DNA of 64,000 nt from Talinum fruticosum (GCA_021018815.1 JAITYX010000009.1:9178501-9242500); one strand, 5' to 3'. Shown: positions 1 to 12,064, numbered from the stretch's first letter. The notes: a model not told the origin generated them from the sequence alone. A program made the numbers and translations.

Positions 1-510
1 TCCAAAAGGTGCTCCAATCAGCTGGTGGTGTCTCGAAAAGTAAGGTGGAAATCACCATTGAGCTTAACGTTGAAGATTTCAAGTTTTGGAAACAGACAAC
101 CACGACACAGATGTCCGGACCTTGGTCGAAGTAGAAAAAGCATTGTCTGGCTGGTGATTGACGACTTGTAGCCGGTTACTTTTGTAATTCAACAAGTAGG
201 ATAACCTCATTTAGATAACCTACAAAAGTAAACCAATTTTGGTTCTCAAAGTATAAAATACTTTAGTCCAAGATTAGGCACACATAATAATTTGATTAAG
301 ATAATTAAGGCATAATTATCCGAGTCCTAAAAGAGTGAAATTTTCCGAGGCTAATATTCATTATACTCAAATTCCATCCGATTTAGTCTAGAGAAAGATC
401 AATTTAGAAAGAGAATAACAAGGTATGCGTACTTGATATAGACAAACATATTTCAATAAAAACATGCTCACTTAGAAAGTTGAATTAACGTTGTAATTCA
501 CATTAACTTA
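1..510 (-). repeat. Sirevirus-like copia LTR, partial
   Basis: This is the reverse complement of the internal and 3' part of the TGAAGACTC...CCTTCA LTR family. It shares the GAGAACC-TATACTTTG block and the 'taatcttggacc' block with the copies at 19832-21406 and 59453-61037. The low-coordinate end lies outside the window. At 510 the LTR breaks off about 250 bases before its expected 5' terminus and abuts a Retand-type tandem array. Confidence 0.8.
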
Positions 511-1060
511 GAAATGGATGAACTCACCTTAATTGAGATGATTTTAATTTGGCTAATGAAATGAATGCACTTGCCTTAATTAAGATTATTTATTTTTCCT
601 AATGAAAAAATAAAATGGATGAACTCACCTTAATTGAGATGATTTTGATTTTGGCTAATGAAATGAATGCACTTGTGTTAATTGAGATGATTTTATTTTG
701 GCTAATGAAAAACTAAAATGGATGAACTCACATTAATAGAGATGATTTTGATTTTGGCTAATGAAATGAATACACTTGCCTTAATTGAGATGATTTTATT
801 TTTGGCTAAATGCAAGAATAAAAATACAAATGTAGACTCACCTAACTTGAGATGAATTTTAATTTGGCTAATGCAAAATGAAATGCAAGATTGGATTCAC
901 CTACTTTGAAATGATTTTGACTTTGGCTAAATGCAAAAAGGAAATGCAAATATAAACTCACCTATTTTGAGATGAAATTCGAATTTGGCTAATACAAAAA
1001 GAAATGTAAATATAGACACACCTATTTTGAGATGAAATTTGTTTTTTGTTACATGAAAAA
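511..1060 (-). repeat. Tandem array of ~55-65 bp units from a Retand-like leader
   Basis: About nine imperfect units follow the pattern 'ggactcacctaatttgagatga' broken by 'ttttggctaatg'. The same array type lies beside the primer-binding site of the Retand-like element (32483-32880) and again at 5229-5575. Amplified tandem repeats are a known feature of Retand elements in Silene. The array is read here as the leader of a minus-strand Retand-like copy. Bases 512-710 are identical to 5377-5575. Confidence 0.75.
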
Positions 1061-1689
1061 TGCGATTATTGGACCAACCTAAGAAGGGAAGGTAATTTTT
1101 GGACTTTTGGCTAGAATGCACAAATTGGACAGACTCAAAAAGTTTTATTTTCATTTTTATTTTTGCACCCATACAAGTATTATCAGCGCTCCTCACCTAT
1201 TCCTAGAGGATGACAAGCGGAAGATTAAATCTAAAATAAACACACTCATTCAACCATGCAAATAAAGGCAAGGTGACACGTCATAGTCAAGGGTCTATGG
1301 TCAAAAGAGGTTTAGACTCGGTAGGATACATGATGATTCGGAGTCCGAGGATTTGGTCTTTCGTATGGGGCAAGACAAGAGTAAAGTCTAGAATCCTCGA
1401 TGAACCAAGCGGTTTGAACCAAGAGCGCGTGCTACGAGGGAAGAGGTACCGTTTTTGTGGACAATCAAGCCTAATTATGTCGGCTCGGGATTCGAGTAGG
1501 AGCCTCTTACCAAAAGGGTTAAACAAGGGGTAAAATAAATTTGTCTTAGTGGTACAATGACATAAATAAACTATGTCCAAAGGTTTCTAAATGTAGGATG
1601 GCTAATGCAAATACATTATTAAAACACACTACTCAAATTTTCAAGTTTTGCCCTCTTAGTAAAAAATTTATCCCTAGTGCGGTTTCCAC
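1061..1689 (-). repeat. Retand-like leader and degenerate primer-binding site
   Basis: The block aligns in order with 33010-33590: the 'acttttggctagaatgcac' segment, the 'gataggatacatg' segment, 'gccctcttag', then a degenerate primer site ending 'ccactataggaacc' near 1677-1690. It is therefore the leader of a second Retand-like copy on the minus strand. A minus-strand reading frame at 1287-1580 has a weakly similar counterpart in the other copy. I see no domain in it and do not call it a gene. Confidence 0.6.
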
Positions 1690-1776
1690 TATAGGAACCA
1701 TGGCAGTGAAGGTTTCCCCACAATCAATTCCCTCTTCTTGGTTATATCCTTGAGCAACTAACCTGGCTTTGTTTCT
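1690..1776 (-). pseudogene. Copia reverse transcriptase fragment (29 codons)
   Basis: The minus strand encodes an uninterrupted piece with the motif KARLVAQGYNQEEGID followed by a diverged ETFAPV-like stretch (ETFTAM). This is the conserved segment of Ty1/copia reverse transcriptase before the first catalytic region. It is joined directly to the 3' end of the Sirevirus-like LTR at 1777. A real element would have a primer site, gag, protease and integrase in between, so a large internal deletion is inferred. On the other side it fuses with Retand leader sequence. Confidence 0.75.
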
Positions 1777-3207
1777 TGAAGGTTTACTCGTGGAGAGTCT
1801 AAGTCACCCTAGAGTGGCATGAATAGGGTAATGAAGAAAATTAAACAATTTTTGTGTCAATACACTCCAACAGCAGATTCCGAGTCTAGATTGGACTCGT
1901 AAAGGAAATAACACAAATGTACATGGATACCCTCTTGGGGCGAGAAAACCACGGACAGTGCTAATCCAAGTACCAAGTCAAATCCACTATTTTGAATCCA
2001 CAAAATACAAAGGATCGACTTAACCAGAATTGCTCCCTTAAACAATTCCTTACAATGTTTTCCTAGACTCGAAGTTCCCTTATCTGATTTAGTACTTCCT
2101 AACTAAGTTAACCATTACAATTAGAGGCAACCGACCTAAGTTAACCCTTACAGTTCAGTCAAGGGACTTACAAAGAAAGTAAGAAAAGAATGTAACGATT
2201 ATAAGACTTTCTTTACAACTCGGAAAATATGAAATATAGATCGGGAGTTGTAAGTAGAAGATTGAGTAAGAATGCACTAAGCAAGTGTTAGGAAATATGT
2301 TCAACAATAGTTTCAGTAAACTTCTAGTCTTGTGGAGTGGCTCCTATTTATAAGCATCCAAGCAGAATGACTGTTGAGTCTTGTTTTTGAACCGAAATCT
2401 TTACTAGCGTTGTAACGACTATTCCGAGTCCCTCGAAAAGATCCGTTGGGATGTGAACATTGTGCAACGACTCTTGGCTCCAAAATATGTTCCAATCAAC
2501 TAGTGGTGACTGAAAACTGAGGTGGAAACAACCGTTAGACCTAGAGTTAGAGTTTTCTAGTTTTGGAAACAAACAACCCCGACACGAGTGTCCGAGCATT
2601 GTCCGAAGTAGCTAATTCTTATCTCGCTGGTGTTTAACGGCTAGAAGCCGGTTGCTTTTGTAATTCAATAACAGATTGGGATTGTTTGAATATTCAACAA
2701 AAGAAAACCACATTGGTTCTCAATGTATAAAATACTTTGGTCAAAGATTAGGCACGAGATAATAATTAAATCGAGTAATTAAGTGCTTAATTATCTTTGG
2801 CCTAAAAAGTGGAATTTTTGAGTCTAATATTCATTAGGTTCATATTCAATCTTGAGTCAATCCTTAAATAATCAAGTTAGAAAGAAAAATATATCAGGAT
2901 ACATGAACTTGATCCACTCAAATAATTCTCCATAAAGAAACCGACTTAGAATAAAGAATTAACGTTGTAACTTATTTTAACTTGAATAACAAAGTCGAGT
3001 GCTTCGAATAAACGAGTTAGAGAAATTATTTGAGCATGTGATGGTTCTGAGTGATGTCCGAGTGAGTCGAAACGCAAGTAAGAGATATGCAATAAATTAC
3101 TTTTTAAGTCGATCGAATAGAATGAAAACATATATACTAGTTTCTATAAAGCTCGGAATGACTTGAAATCAAAACCTAAGAGAGATAGAGAGATACCCGA
3201 GTCTTCG
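1777..3207 (-). repeat. Sirevirus-like copia LTR, near full length
   Basis: On the minus strand it reads TGAAGACTCGGGTATC-like at 3207 and ends ...AAACCTTCA at 1777, 1431 bases long. The final base of the 5' terminus is changed ('gtcttcg' on the plus strand). No target duplication is visible. This fits a 5' LTR whose internal region was mostly deleted, leaving only the reverse transcriptase scrap next to it. Confidence 0.8.
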
Positions 3208-3954
3208 AGCCGGAGCTGGACGATCGAAATTCCCCATGAATGGCTGGCGGGTTTTAGAAAGCTCTTTTGATTTTTGAAGATAGAAGATGATTCTGAAATT
3301 TGGGGATAAACCTTTTATTAAGATTTCGAATTTTATTAAATCGATTTAAAGCGAATAAGGCAGAGCTTGAATAGCGGTTTTATTAATTACTTATTTTTAA
3401 TTATTATTTTCAAAAGTCCTGGGATATTATTTCTTAATCGTGTGATAAAATTAGGGTTTTTGTTTTTGCCATTAGTATGTAGGGCCAAATTGGTGTGCCC
3501 ATTGACCACTTGGTGTAGGTGGCAGCCTGGACCTAGTGGTGACTAGAGCCGGCCAAGGGCTAAGGCCGAGACAGTTAGCCTCGACCTATGGCTTGGCATA
3601 GCAGATCCAAGTACCCGTTTTCACCTGTTTAGTCAAAAAACAATCGGGAAGCAAATTTGAATAGAAATAAAGCAAAAGAAGAGTTTAAGAGAGAAAACTA
3701 ACAAAAACATAAAAGTAAAAATTTTCTCTCTCAAACTTAGTATGAGAAAACTAAGACCAAAAAAGGCTAAAAATTGACTCCATCGGTCTTTGAACCGAGA
3801 ATCGGATTCGGGGCGACGGTAGGAAACGTAGGGATAAACCCTTTCGTTTCGCAGTCCGAAGACAACCATTAGTAGTTCGAGTAATGAATCTAAATGATGT
3901 ACAAAACAAGCAAGTAAGCAACGTGCGACGAGAATTAAAAGGAACCGGACATAA
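3208..3954 (-). repeat. Retand-like LTR, 3' part
   Basis: It is similar in order to 63380-64000 and 33660-34330: the 'gaatttcgaattttattaaat' type segment, the 'gacctaagcc'/'cggtcgaggc' rich middle, then the 'gactccatcggtctttgaacc' segment. It is cut at 3955 by a gypsy-type LTR. Together with the leader at 511-1689 it probably belongs to a single Retand-like copy split by the copia LTR and reverse transcriptase scrap. Confidence 0.65.
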
Positions 3955-5228
3955 TGTGAGACCCGTAATTTTGGTTTAGGTGGTTTACGAGTTAAGTTAT
4001 TATTTAGCCTTAATTAAAAAGAGTAAGTTGAGTGACTAAGTTTTATACGTGGTTAGATATTCGTAAATTTATCCGAGCCAATTAATACTAGTCCGCGTAT
4101 TTATAATTGGTAGAGCGCGCTAATTCTTTCCTCCGAATTTTCTCGCGGACTGGTTAAATAAAAACCGAGACGTGTACACTCGCTTATTTGGGTCTAGTTA
4201 AGTTATTGCTTAGCGTAAGAAAAAGGAAAGAAAAGCGGGGAAATAAAAGAAAGAAAACAAATGGGATTAGTATTATTCTTAAACTTAATGGATTAGAGAG
4301 GAAAATTGGGGTCCAATAAGGATGATAGACTAACAATCAATCGGTGGAGAACGAGGGAAGCAAAGAAGAAGGCTCGGGGGTCCGAGCGAGAGGAAAAGAA
4401 AGGAGAAAATCGAGAGTGGGAATCGGGAAAGAGAGGAAGAGCAGGTGGGAGCGGGAGCGGGAGCGGGAGCGGGAGCGGGAGCGGGAGCGGGAGCGGGAGC
4501 GAGAGGACGCCGGAAACCGTGATCGGCGCGCTCGCCGTGCTCGAAGATAGACAGCGGACGAAGGAAAAGGAAAGAGGGAGCGAAAGGAAGGAGGAGCGGA
4601 ACCGGAACAGGGAAAACAAGAGAAGGGAGATCGGGCGAGGCGAAACACAGTGAGCGAGAGAACAGAGCAGAAAGAGTGCGAGCGTGAGAGCCAACCGAGG
4701 CGGTGGCCGCCTGAACGGCGAGAGCACCGCAGCCAGTGAGCCAAGGAAAGGAGAAGACCGGATCCGAAACAGAGGGAAAAGCAAGGCATGAAGGACAGAG
4801 GGCCCGAGGGTAGCGACCGGTGAGCGAAGAAAGGAGTGAGGGGCCGGGACAGAACGAGAGGCGAAGGACCCGGAGCGAGAGATAGAGAGCGCGGAGAGCG
4901 AGAGGAAGCAAGAAACGCCGAACCGAAGCAATTATCCAAAACCCTAGAATTCGAGGTGGGTAGTCTTATACACTAAACTATTAGTAATTTCGAAATCCAA
5001 TGAGTTTTGTTGTGATTGTTGAATGTTTATGTGATAGAATGAAGTGAGGAAGTGGTTAGGACTGAATTAAGTTATGAGAAAATCAAATTGAACTGTGAAG
5101 CCTGAATCGAAACGTGAAGGAGCTTAGTAGTTGGTTAGAGGCAGAGTTGAGATGCTGAAAGTTTAGGAGTTAGGTTGTGTAGGTACAAAGAGTATTGTGA
5201 AGGTCTCAATTAGCACTTAGAAATGAAG
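3955..5228. repeat. Gypsy-type long LTR, 5' fragment
   Basis: It begins TGTGAGACCCGTAATTTT and matches the start of the solo LTRs at 6156 and 38152. It includes the block 'gtgggtagtcttatac' near 4955. Homology stops near 5228, where Retand-type tandem repeats begin, so the 3' part is lost. The middle is strongly purine-rich and GC-rich, which produces long open frames on both strands that are not genes. Confidence 0.75.
4447..4500 (+). repeat. (GGGAGC)9 microsatellite
   Basis: Nine perfect hexamer units lie inside the gypsy-type LTR fragment. They would read Gly-Ser or Arg-Glu repeats in open frames, but nothing else supports coding. The array is absent from the two related solo LTRs, so it expanded locally. 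Confidence 0.95.
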
Positions 5229-5575
5229 AAATGATGATTTTATTTTGGCTAAATGAAATATGAAAATGCAAGACGTACTCACCTAATTTGAGATGAATTT
5301 TATTTTGGCTAATACAAAAATAAAATGGATGGACTCACCTTAATTGAGATGATTGTATTTTGGCTAATAAAAAATAAAATGGATGAACTCACCTTAATTG
5401 AGATGATTTTAATTTGGCTAATGAAATGAATGCACTTGCCTTAATTAAGATTATTTATTTTTCCTAATGAAAAAATAAAATGGATGAACTCACCTTAATT
5501 GAGATGATTTTGATTTTGGCTAATGAAATGAATGCACTTGTGTTAATTGAGATGATTTTATTTTGGCTAATGAAA
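5229..5575. repeat. Retand-type tandem array, orphan piece
   Basis: About five to six units are of the same type as 511-1060. The last 199 bases (5377-5575) are identical to 512-710. It is fused on the left to a gypsy LTR fragment and on the right to a copia LTR missing its first ~560 bases, so both junctions are broken ends rather than insertion termini. Confidence 0.75.
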
Positions 5576-6155
5576 TATAGACCAAAGTATATTTATACTT
5601 TGAGAACCATTGTGCTTAATGTTTTGCAGGTTTATCCAATGTCAATTATTTAAAGAAAAGCAAAAACAAAAGGCTTCGACCGTTAAAGCACCGCCGGACA
5701 AAAAGCTGGAATTTCTAGAAAAGCTCAAAACTTACTGACAGCCTTGTCATGTTATTGTTTTAGGTAATAGTTTATTTCGAGTCTAACGGTCTTTTCATTT
5801 TGCTTTTCTAGTTTACAAAAGCTGGAAAAAGAGTTGTTGGAAGCTAGGACCAAGGCACAACGGCTATTTCAAGGTGGTCCAGAAATCGAGTGACTCGGAC
5901 TATCTGTTACAACGGCTAGTTGACTCGGACAACTTCAACGGAAAGACGTTGGAGGCACAATGGCTATCTCTTCAAGGCGGACTATTTATAGAAGCCTTAG
6001 CACAAGATTTCAACCGATGAAGGGAAGAAAAAGAGAGACCATATTGAACATCTTCTCTAGCATGCAACTCCCAAACTATAATTCCAATATTCTGAGTTGT
6101 ATTCTTCCGAGTCGATTGTATTGTAATTCTTACTACTCTTCTACTCTTTCTTTCT
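5576..6155 (+). repeat. 5' LTR of gag-only element, first surviving piece
   Basis: It aligns with 14912-15567 of the 3' LTR, including a TATA-like 'ctatttatagaagcc'. The first ~560 bases of the LTR are missing. At 6155 it is cut by the gypsy-type solo LTR and resumes at 11571 with the duplicated target TTTCT. The 3' LTR also carries a short extra segment near 15387-15455 that this copy lacks. Confidence 0.85.
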
Positions 6156-9100
6156 TGTAATACCCGTAATTTTATAGAAAAGCAGCTGAAAAGCATAGAA
6201 TTATTGAGAATTATTCTGCGCATCTAGGGGGTTAAACCGTTTGGTGATTAGGAATTGCCGTGGTCGGCGTATTAAAATAAGTTAGGATGCAGCAAGCATA
6301 AAGAGGACGGAAGGGAGGAGATATGGACTTGTTGTATGTGGGATTAGTTATTACGAGGATTAGCCAAAAAAAAAAAAAGCGAAAGGGAAATAAGGAGGGT
6401 TTAGTGGATTGCCAATGATTTGATTAGTGTGAAATTAAGGGAGTGCTGGCAATTTGTGAAGGGGCCACATCAAAAGGGAGGAAAGAAATTAAAAGGAAAA
6501 AAAATAAGAACGGGGTCGGGGCAAAATGAAGAAAAGAAGTAGAGCCGGATGAGGAAAAAAGGGGAGTATCGAACGAGAGAAAGAGAGAGAGAGGGCGTGC
6601 GGGAGCCGGAGCAAAGGTCGGTGGCCCACCCGAACGGCGAGCGGCCGGCGGGTGAAGGAAGAGCGGGGGCTTAGGAAGGCGAAAAGGGGAAGAAATGGAA
6701 CGAAGGAAGAAGGGAAGAGGGAAGACCGAGCGCAGAGAGAGAGAGAGAAGGCAAGCGGTGTAAAGGTCGAGGATACTAAGGGGTGGCCGGCGACCACCGC
6801 AGACCGCAGGCGGCAGCCGAGGACGCAAGTGGGCGGCGAGCAAAGGGACAGAATGAGGGGTGGAGGAGAAACCCAAAACAAAGACAGACGCGAGCGAGAG
6901 TCCGAGAGGCCGGGGACCGTGGAAAAGCAACGACGACAAGGGGAAAGGCCAGCAGCGAACGCACGAGGGCTGGACCCGGGGCGGTAGGAAACCGGAGACG
7001 CCGAACCGTAAGCAAGAGGGAGCGAGAGTCCCCGAAACCGAATGCAACCGAACGCAGAACGGAGACATCAAGCAATTCAACCAAGTGCAATCGATTCCAA
7101 ACCCCGAATTCGAGGTGGGTAGTCTTATACTCTAAACTATTAGTAATTTCGAAACCCAAATGGATTTGTTGTGAATGTTGAATGTGTTATGTGAATATGG
7201 AATTTGTGGTGAACGTTGAATATCCGTATTGCGGAATAGACCTAATCGTTGTTTAAGATTGAAATAAGAGCTTAGAATGGATTTAAGGAATTGAGAGGGT
7301 TGAATCGTGAAATGAAAGGAGTTACTTGGGTTAAATAGTAGAATTAAATTGGGAACTTCAAAGAGATTTAATAGTTACTTAAGGTTGAATTGGAACATGC
7401 TGATTCCGAAGAAGTTAGATTGCATAGGTCAAATGAGTAGTATTGAAGTTTCGATTAGTTATTAAGGATGAAGAGTTGGGACATGGATATGAATTATGAG
7501 TTAATTAAGTCTTAGAGATTCTTGAACCTCGCGGTTTTAAAGAGCTAATTACGAACATTGGGGAATGGTAGGTGTTAAGTCGTATTTTATACGTATTTTT
7601 AGTAGTTATTGAGTTTATATTATATAGTTTATTTTATCTAATTTATTCTATTTTGTCTATTTATAGGTAATTATCGAATAAAGTGGGGAAGAGAAGAAAA
7701 GTCGTTAAAAATGGATTTTTAGCTACCGACAAGCATCCAAGAAAATATATGAAGTAGGTACATAAATATAATATGTAATAAAATATTTATTTTAGGATAT
7801 TATATTTTAGGAAATCCTAAGTGGAATAGAAAAGGGAAACTTAGAAGAGAAGAAAGAGAAATAAACCCTAACTCTTTCACCCTATATATACTACTTATTA
7901 TCATCATGGAGAGAGACCGGGAAGCCAGCCACATACATCCCAGCCGCTCGCACTCGCTGCTTGCTCACGTCCACTGCCCACACAAGCAGCCAGCCACCTA
8001 GCTACCCGGACCACCTCACGTTCTCTTGCTGCACTCGCTTCGCTGCTCCTTGTTGCACTCTGCCGCTTGCCGTCTGCCGCCGCTTCCGGCTGCACCGCAT
8101 CGTCTGCTGCTGCTCCTTGCTGGCTGCTGCTGTCCGCTACCCAGCCAGCCACCATCCATCACCATCTTCTTCATCTTCCCGGTCAAAGAAACTAATATCG
8201 GTAGTATAATTTAGTTTTGTAATTTTTATTAGAAAAGATCGAGTTTTTATTGTTAGATTAATATTAAAGATGCTAGTTTTATTTAGTTTACATGTTTTAA
8301 ATTACATTATGTGTGAGTAGTTTTTCTTATACTTGGTATAATCTACTTGAAGCCATGTTAAATTATTTATTTTGAAACAAAGTTTCGATTTTTATTGTCT
8401 TATTGATTCAATCCATGATTTTATGATAATTTGTGTTTAATGTTTATGAATTTATGTCTAATTAATTAGAGTGCACGCTACTTAGTTTTATATAAATTCA
8501 TGTGATAGTTTAGAGGGTTTAAGTACGTAATTGCTTGATCTTTTAGACATAAGTATCACCCTAGTTAATCATGGATGGCTCATACCCATCTCTTTTAATT
8601 AGGAAATTATCATAGATCCTTCTTAAATCAATTTGCTAGTAGATTGGTTATTAGGTGCTAGATGATGTTTTTCTAATACTTAATGCTCTGATTTGATTAA
8701 ATTCTAGTGCTAGTGCTAGGGTTATCAATATTAGTAGGGTTTATATTAGGGCTAGGCCTAAGTAAACTAATAACTAAGGAAAAACGGGGAAGATCCGCTA
8801 GTGGTTGTCTTCTACGGTTTAGCTCATGGGTAGATCAATTTGTGTGTTAATGATAAATAATAATTTGCATGGTGGATATAGATTATACTAAGTGTTTTTA
8901 TAAATTTGTTACCTTTGATAATTATTTGTTTGCTTTTAGTTATTCTCTTGAGTTATTGATTTTTACTTATAAAGTTATAGTCTTTTATTATCAATTTCAT
9001 TAAACCCCCTAAAGATCAGTATTTTAGGTTAGTTTTATTAATTTTATTTTAATTTAATTTTGAGTCTTTACATATTTTAATTTTCAGAATTAATTTTCTG

Positions 9101-11570
9101 TCAGTTTTTATTATTTTTGAGTCAGTTTGTTAGAAATTAGTTTAAAAATAGTTTCTTTTGTTATTTTTCGTGTTTTATTTTCTTTTAGGGTTTAGATAGA
9201 GTCCTAGTTTGTTGTGATTAAATTTTAGAATTTTTGGAATTAATTTGATATTTTTTCAGATTTAATTCTTGAATTTAATTACTCGTAGGTTTTTAATAAA
9301 ATAAATTCGTAAATTAGATTTTAAATTTTGTTTTTATATTTTTAGGGTCTGGTTAGGTTTAGAAAATTAGTATTACTATTCTGGGTAATTTTAGTATTTA
9401 TTTTCGTAATTATTTTAGTGCAGAATTTTACTTATTTAATTTTCTGTTTTAGAATTTGTTTATTTTCTGCTTTAGTTTTCTGTTTTAATTATTCTAAAAA
9501 ATATACAAAAATATTTCTGGGTTATTGTAGTTTTATTATTCTGTATAAATTATTTATTTAGTTGTTAGATAATTTTCTATGAATTTTAGTTACTGATTTT
9601 AATTTATATTTTCTGTTTTGTTTTTAAGAGTAGTAAATTTAATTAGATTAAAACTTGCATGTTATTATATCTTTCCTCGTGGATTCGATCCCTACTTGCC
9701 CTTGCTATATTGTTTATTATAAGTTTAAGTAGTGGTTTAATTTGTTACTCGTACGACAAGCTTAACGAGTAGGTCGAAGTATAAAGAGGAGTATGAATTC
9801 GTATTGAGTGATGCTTAATTGGGACATGTAAGTAAGAAATGGGTGATTGTGAGATTAATTACGTTCGAAGTATGTTTAATTCCTCGAGGTTGAACTGAGC
9901 GTGAAAATAAGCAAAGCTAACGGAAATTGAATAATGAAAAGTGATTAAGAGTTTTATAACTAAGGACGGACGAACAAGAGTCGAGTAATAAGATAGAGAC
10001 ATACAATGGGAATTTAGGAATTTGAGGCGAACCGGGAATGTTAAGGTTAAGTTGAGTTGAAATCTATGTAAGCCTTGAGCTGAAATTAAGTTGGAAGACG
10101 AGCTTAGCATCAAGGAATTTAAGTGATGAAGTGAGATTAGGAGTTATACGGCTAAATATGAGCAAAGGAAGTTGACTTATAAAGTAGAGATATAGAATGA
10201 AGGGTTGAAGCAAAAATAGAGAATGGTGAGAAAGTGAGAATGTTTAATTAGGTAATATCTACTTGTGGTTATTGTGGCTCAAAAATGGAATCAATCGTAC
10301 TAAACCGATGAATTGAGAAAGGCATAGTTGGAAAAGAGTTGAGAATGATTGCTTGCATTGAATGGTGATTATTCGTGCTATGTGATTGCTTTATGTGATG
10401 CTCAAAAGTAGTTTTGAAAGGAGTTTTGTATTTTACGTGAAATGATCTTTGAATGCAACTTCTTGTGAGTTACTTTTCAAACGTGAATGTGTTTTAAAGA
10501 AGCAAAACTTATTTGAGAAAGTGAATTTATAAGGGTGACATGTGGTGTCATGCCTTCCTTGATATTAAATCGATTTGAGAAAGTCTGTGAAGTGAATGTG
10601 ATGAATGAGTATGTGCAAAGAGTTTTGAATCGACAGTGCTACTGGATCGTTTAGCATACCGAAGGGTTCGAACCGGGGACGCCCGGCTAGAAACTTCGAG
10701 GGAAGGATTCTAACAGGGGTCCTGCAGTGGCGGGATGCCCACTCGAGACTTCCCGAAGATAGGTCCCGGGAGCCTTTTTGTCGAGGTCACGCCCGAGATG
10801 AAAGAAGTGCTAGTTCGAGTCCTCGGAAGGCCCAGAAAAGTTGATTCAACCCCAAAAGAATTGTTCATGAATGTGAACTTGTGCTTTTAAGTGGTTGAAG
10901 AGTCATGATCTTTTTCATTGCAAGAGATTTCAGTGAAAAGTATATAGATTTGTATTACACTATTATGCTTTCGCAGATTTCATTATTATGAGTATTATGT
11001 GTAAAGATTTTCCATTTAAAGGGTATAAGACTCCGGTGAGCCCGTGGTTTATTGCTCAGCCCCACAAATTTCCCCCTTTCCACCCCAGTGTTGCAGGTAC
11101 ACTTTTAGAAGCTTGATCTACCCTTAGCATACTCCGGATCTTGATCGCTGAGTGCTAGAGCAACTCAAGGAACCGACATGCATTGTTATGATTCCAAATG
11201 TTGTATTTGTAATTTAGTTCATATAGTTGTACCCGATGTATCGTAAACCATTTAGATTGTTTTAAGTTTTATAGCATGATTGGTTGGACTCCGACGTGTG
11301 GCCATTGAGTTTTATACTCCGAGCGTGTGGCTCGTTGAGTTATATTATGCTTTTTATGCAGGGTTTTAAGGCTTTAAGCCTATTGGATAGTCCATATTAC
11401 AAAAAGAACTCTGCCGAAATTTTTAAGATAGCTCAAGTTCCTTTGGGAAACCACCTTTGTTACCTCTAAGTTGGGATTAGAGAGCCAAACCGGCACCTAA
11501 TAGAGCCTTGGGAGTTCCTGTAAGGAACTCGGTGATGTAATACTCCTAGGGGGTGTTTTGGGGTGTTATA
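6156..11570. mobile_element. Gypsy-type solo LTR (3.2 kb without its own insert)
   Basis: The ends are TGTAATACCC and GGGTGTTATA, an imperfect inverted terminal repeat. It is flanked by the 5-bp target duplication TTTCT (6151-6155 and 11571-11575). Both flanks are the same copia LTR. The sequence is colinear with 38152-40865 except for a 2.2-kb insert at 7573-9768. No gag or pol is present, so this is a solo LTR left by recombination. Long terminal repeats with TGTNACACCC ends occur in Tekay/Del-type chromoviruses, but the lineage is only a suggestion. Confidence 0.85.
7573..9768. mobile_element. Solo LTR of an unassigned retrotransposon, nested
   Basis: It begins TGTTAAGTCGTA and ends TACGACAAGCTTAACGA, so the ends are inverted copies with one extra base near the right end. 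It is flanked by the 5-bp duplication GTAGG (7568-7572 and 9769-9773), and the surrounding gypsy LTR is continuous across it. It holds a TATA-like 'cctatatatact' at about 7881, a CTG-rich stretch at 7960-8150, an AT-rich body, and a terminal 'cgtggattcgatccct' motif seen near the ends of some plant gypsy LTRs. No gag or pol motif is visible. It could instead be a short non-autonomous element rather than a solo LTR. Confidence 0.75.
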
Positions 11571-12048
11571 TTTCTAACTGAGTTGTAAAGGTTACCTTAA
11601 CTCGGTTGTCCCAAACTATAAAGGTTACCTCGGTTTGGAAGTACCAGGTTAGATAAGGGAACTTCTAACCTTAGGAAAAATTGGAGGATCCCAAGTTGAT
11701 AAGGTAACTTCAACTTGGAAGTACTAGGTCGATCGGATAAGGTAAATTTTGAGCCTGGGAAAATTGTAATAGATTTGTTTGGGAACAGATCTGGGTAGTC
11801 ATATTCATTGTAATTGAGGATTCAATTAGTGGATTTAACTTGGTGTCTCGATTGACACCGTCCGTGGTTTTTCGCCCCAGGAGGATTTCCACGTATATCC
11901 GAGTTTACACTTTTCCGAGTCCAATCTAGACTCGTAATTTGCTTCTTAATCGGTTCCGTGCAAAAAGAGTTTGATTTTCTCAAAAATCTTCCATCACCCT
12001 ATTCGCCCCCTTCTAGGGTGACTTAACTTCTCTAAGAGCAAGCCTTCA
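11571..12048 (+). repeat. 5' LTR of gag-only element, second piece
   Basis: It continues the copia LTR after the nested insertions and ends ...GCAAGCCTTCA at 12048, directly before the primer-binding site. It aligns with 15568-16041 of the 3' LTR. Confidence 0.88.
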
Positions 12049-12050
12049 AT

Positions 12051-12064
12051 TGGTATCGAGCCTA
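12051..12064 (+). promoter_or_regulatory. Primer-binding site, initiator Met-tRNA type
   Basis: TGGTATCGAGCC lies two bases after the LTR end. The common copia primer site is TGGTATCAGAGC, complementary to the 3' end of initiator Met-tRNA; here one A is missing. Its position and sequence fix the LTR boundary. Confidence 0.8.

Noticed and set aside
511..1060. Possible CRISPR-like array
   Set aside because: Units are degenerate minisatellite copies without unique spacers, inside a plant retrotransposon leader.
1287..1580. Minus-strand frame of 97 codons in the Retand leader
   Set aside because: A weakly similar frame exists at 33180-33371, but there is no domain. Both may simply reflect conserved leader sequence.
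4293..4939. Overlapping open frames of up to 212 codons on both strands
   Set aside because: They lie in the purine-rich, GC-rich part of a gypsy-type LTR with a GGGAGC repeat. Composition is low complexity, with no domain, and several frames are open at once.
6424..7181. Open frames of 90-218 codons on both strands
   Set aside because: This is the same GC-rich LTR segment in another copy. Frames are not conserved with the equivalents at 4293-4939 and 38325-38839.
7904..8214. Cys/Leu-rich and Ala-rich open frames
   Set aside because: They lie in the CTG-rich leader-like part of a nested solo LTR. Repetitive codons, no domain.
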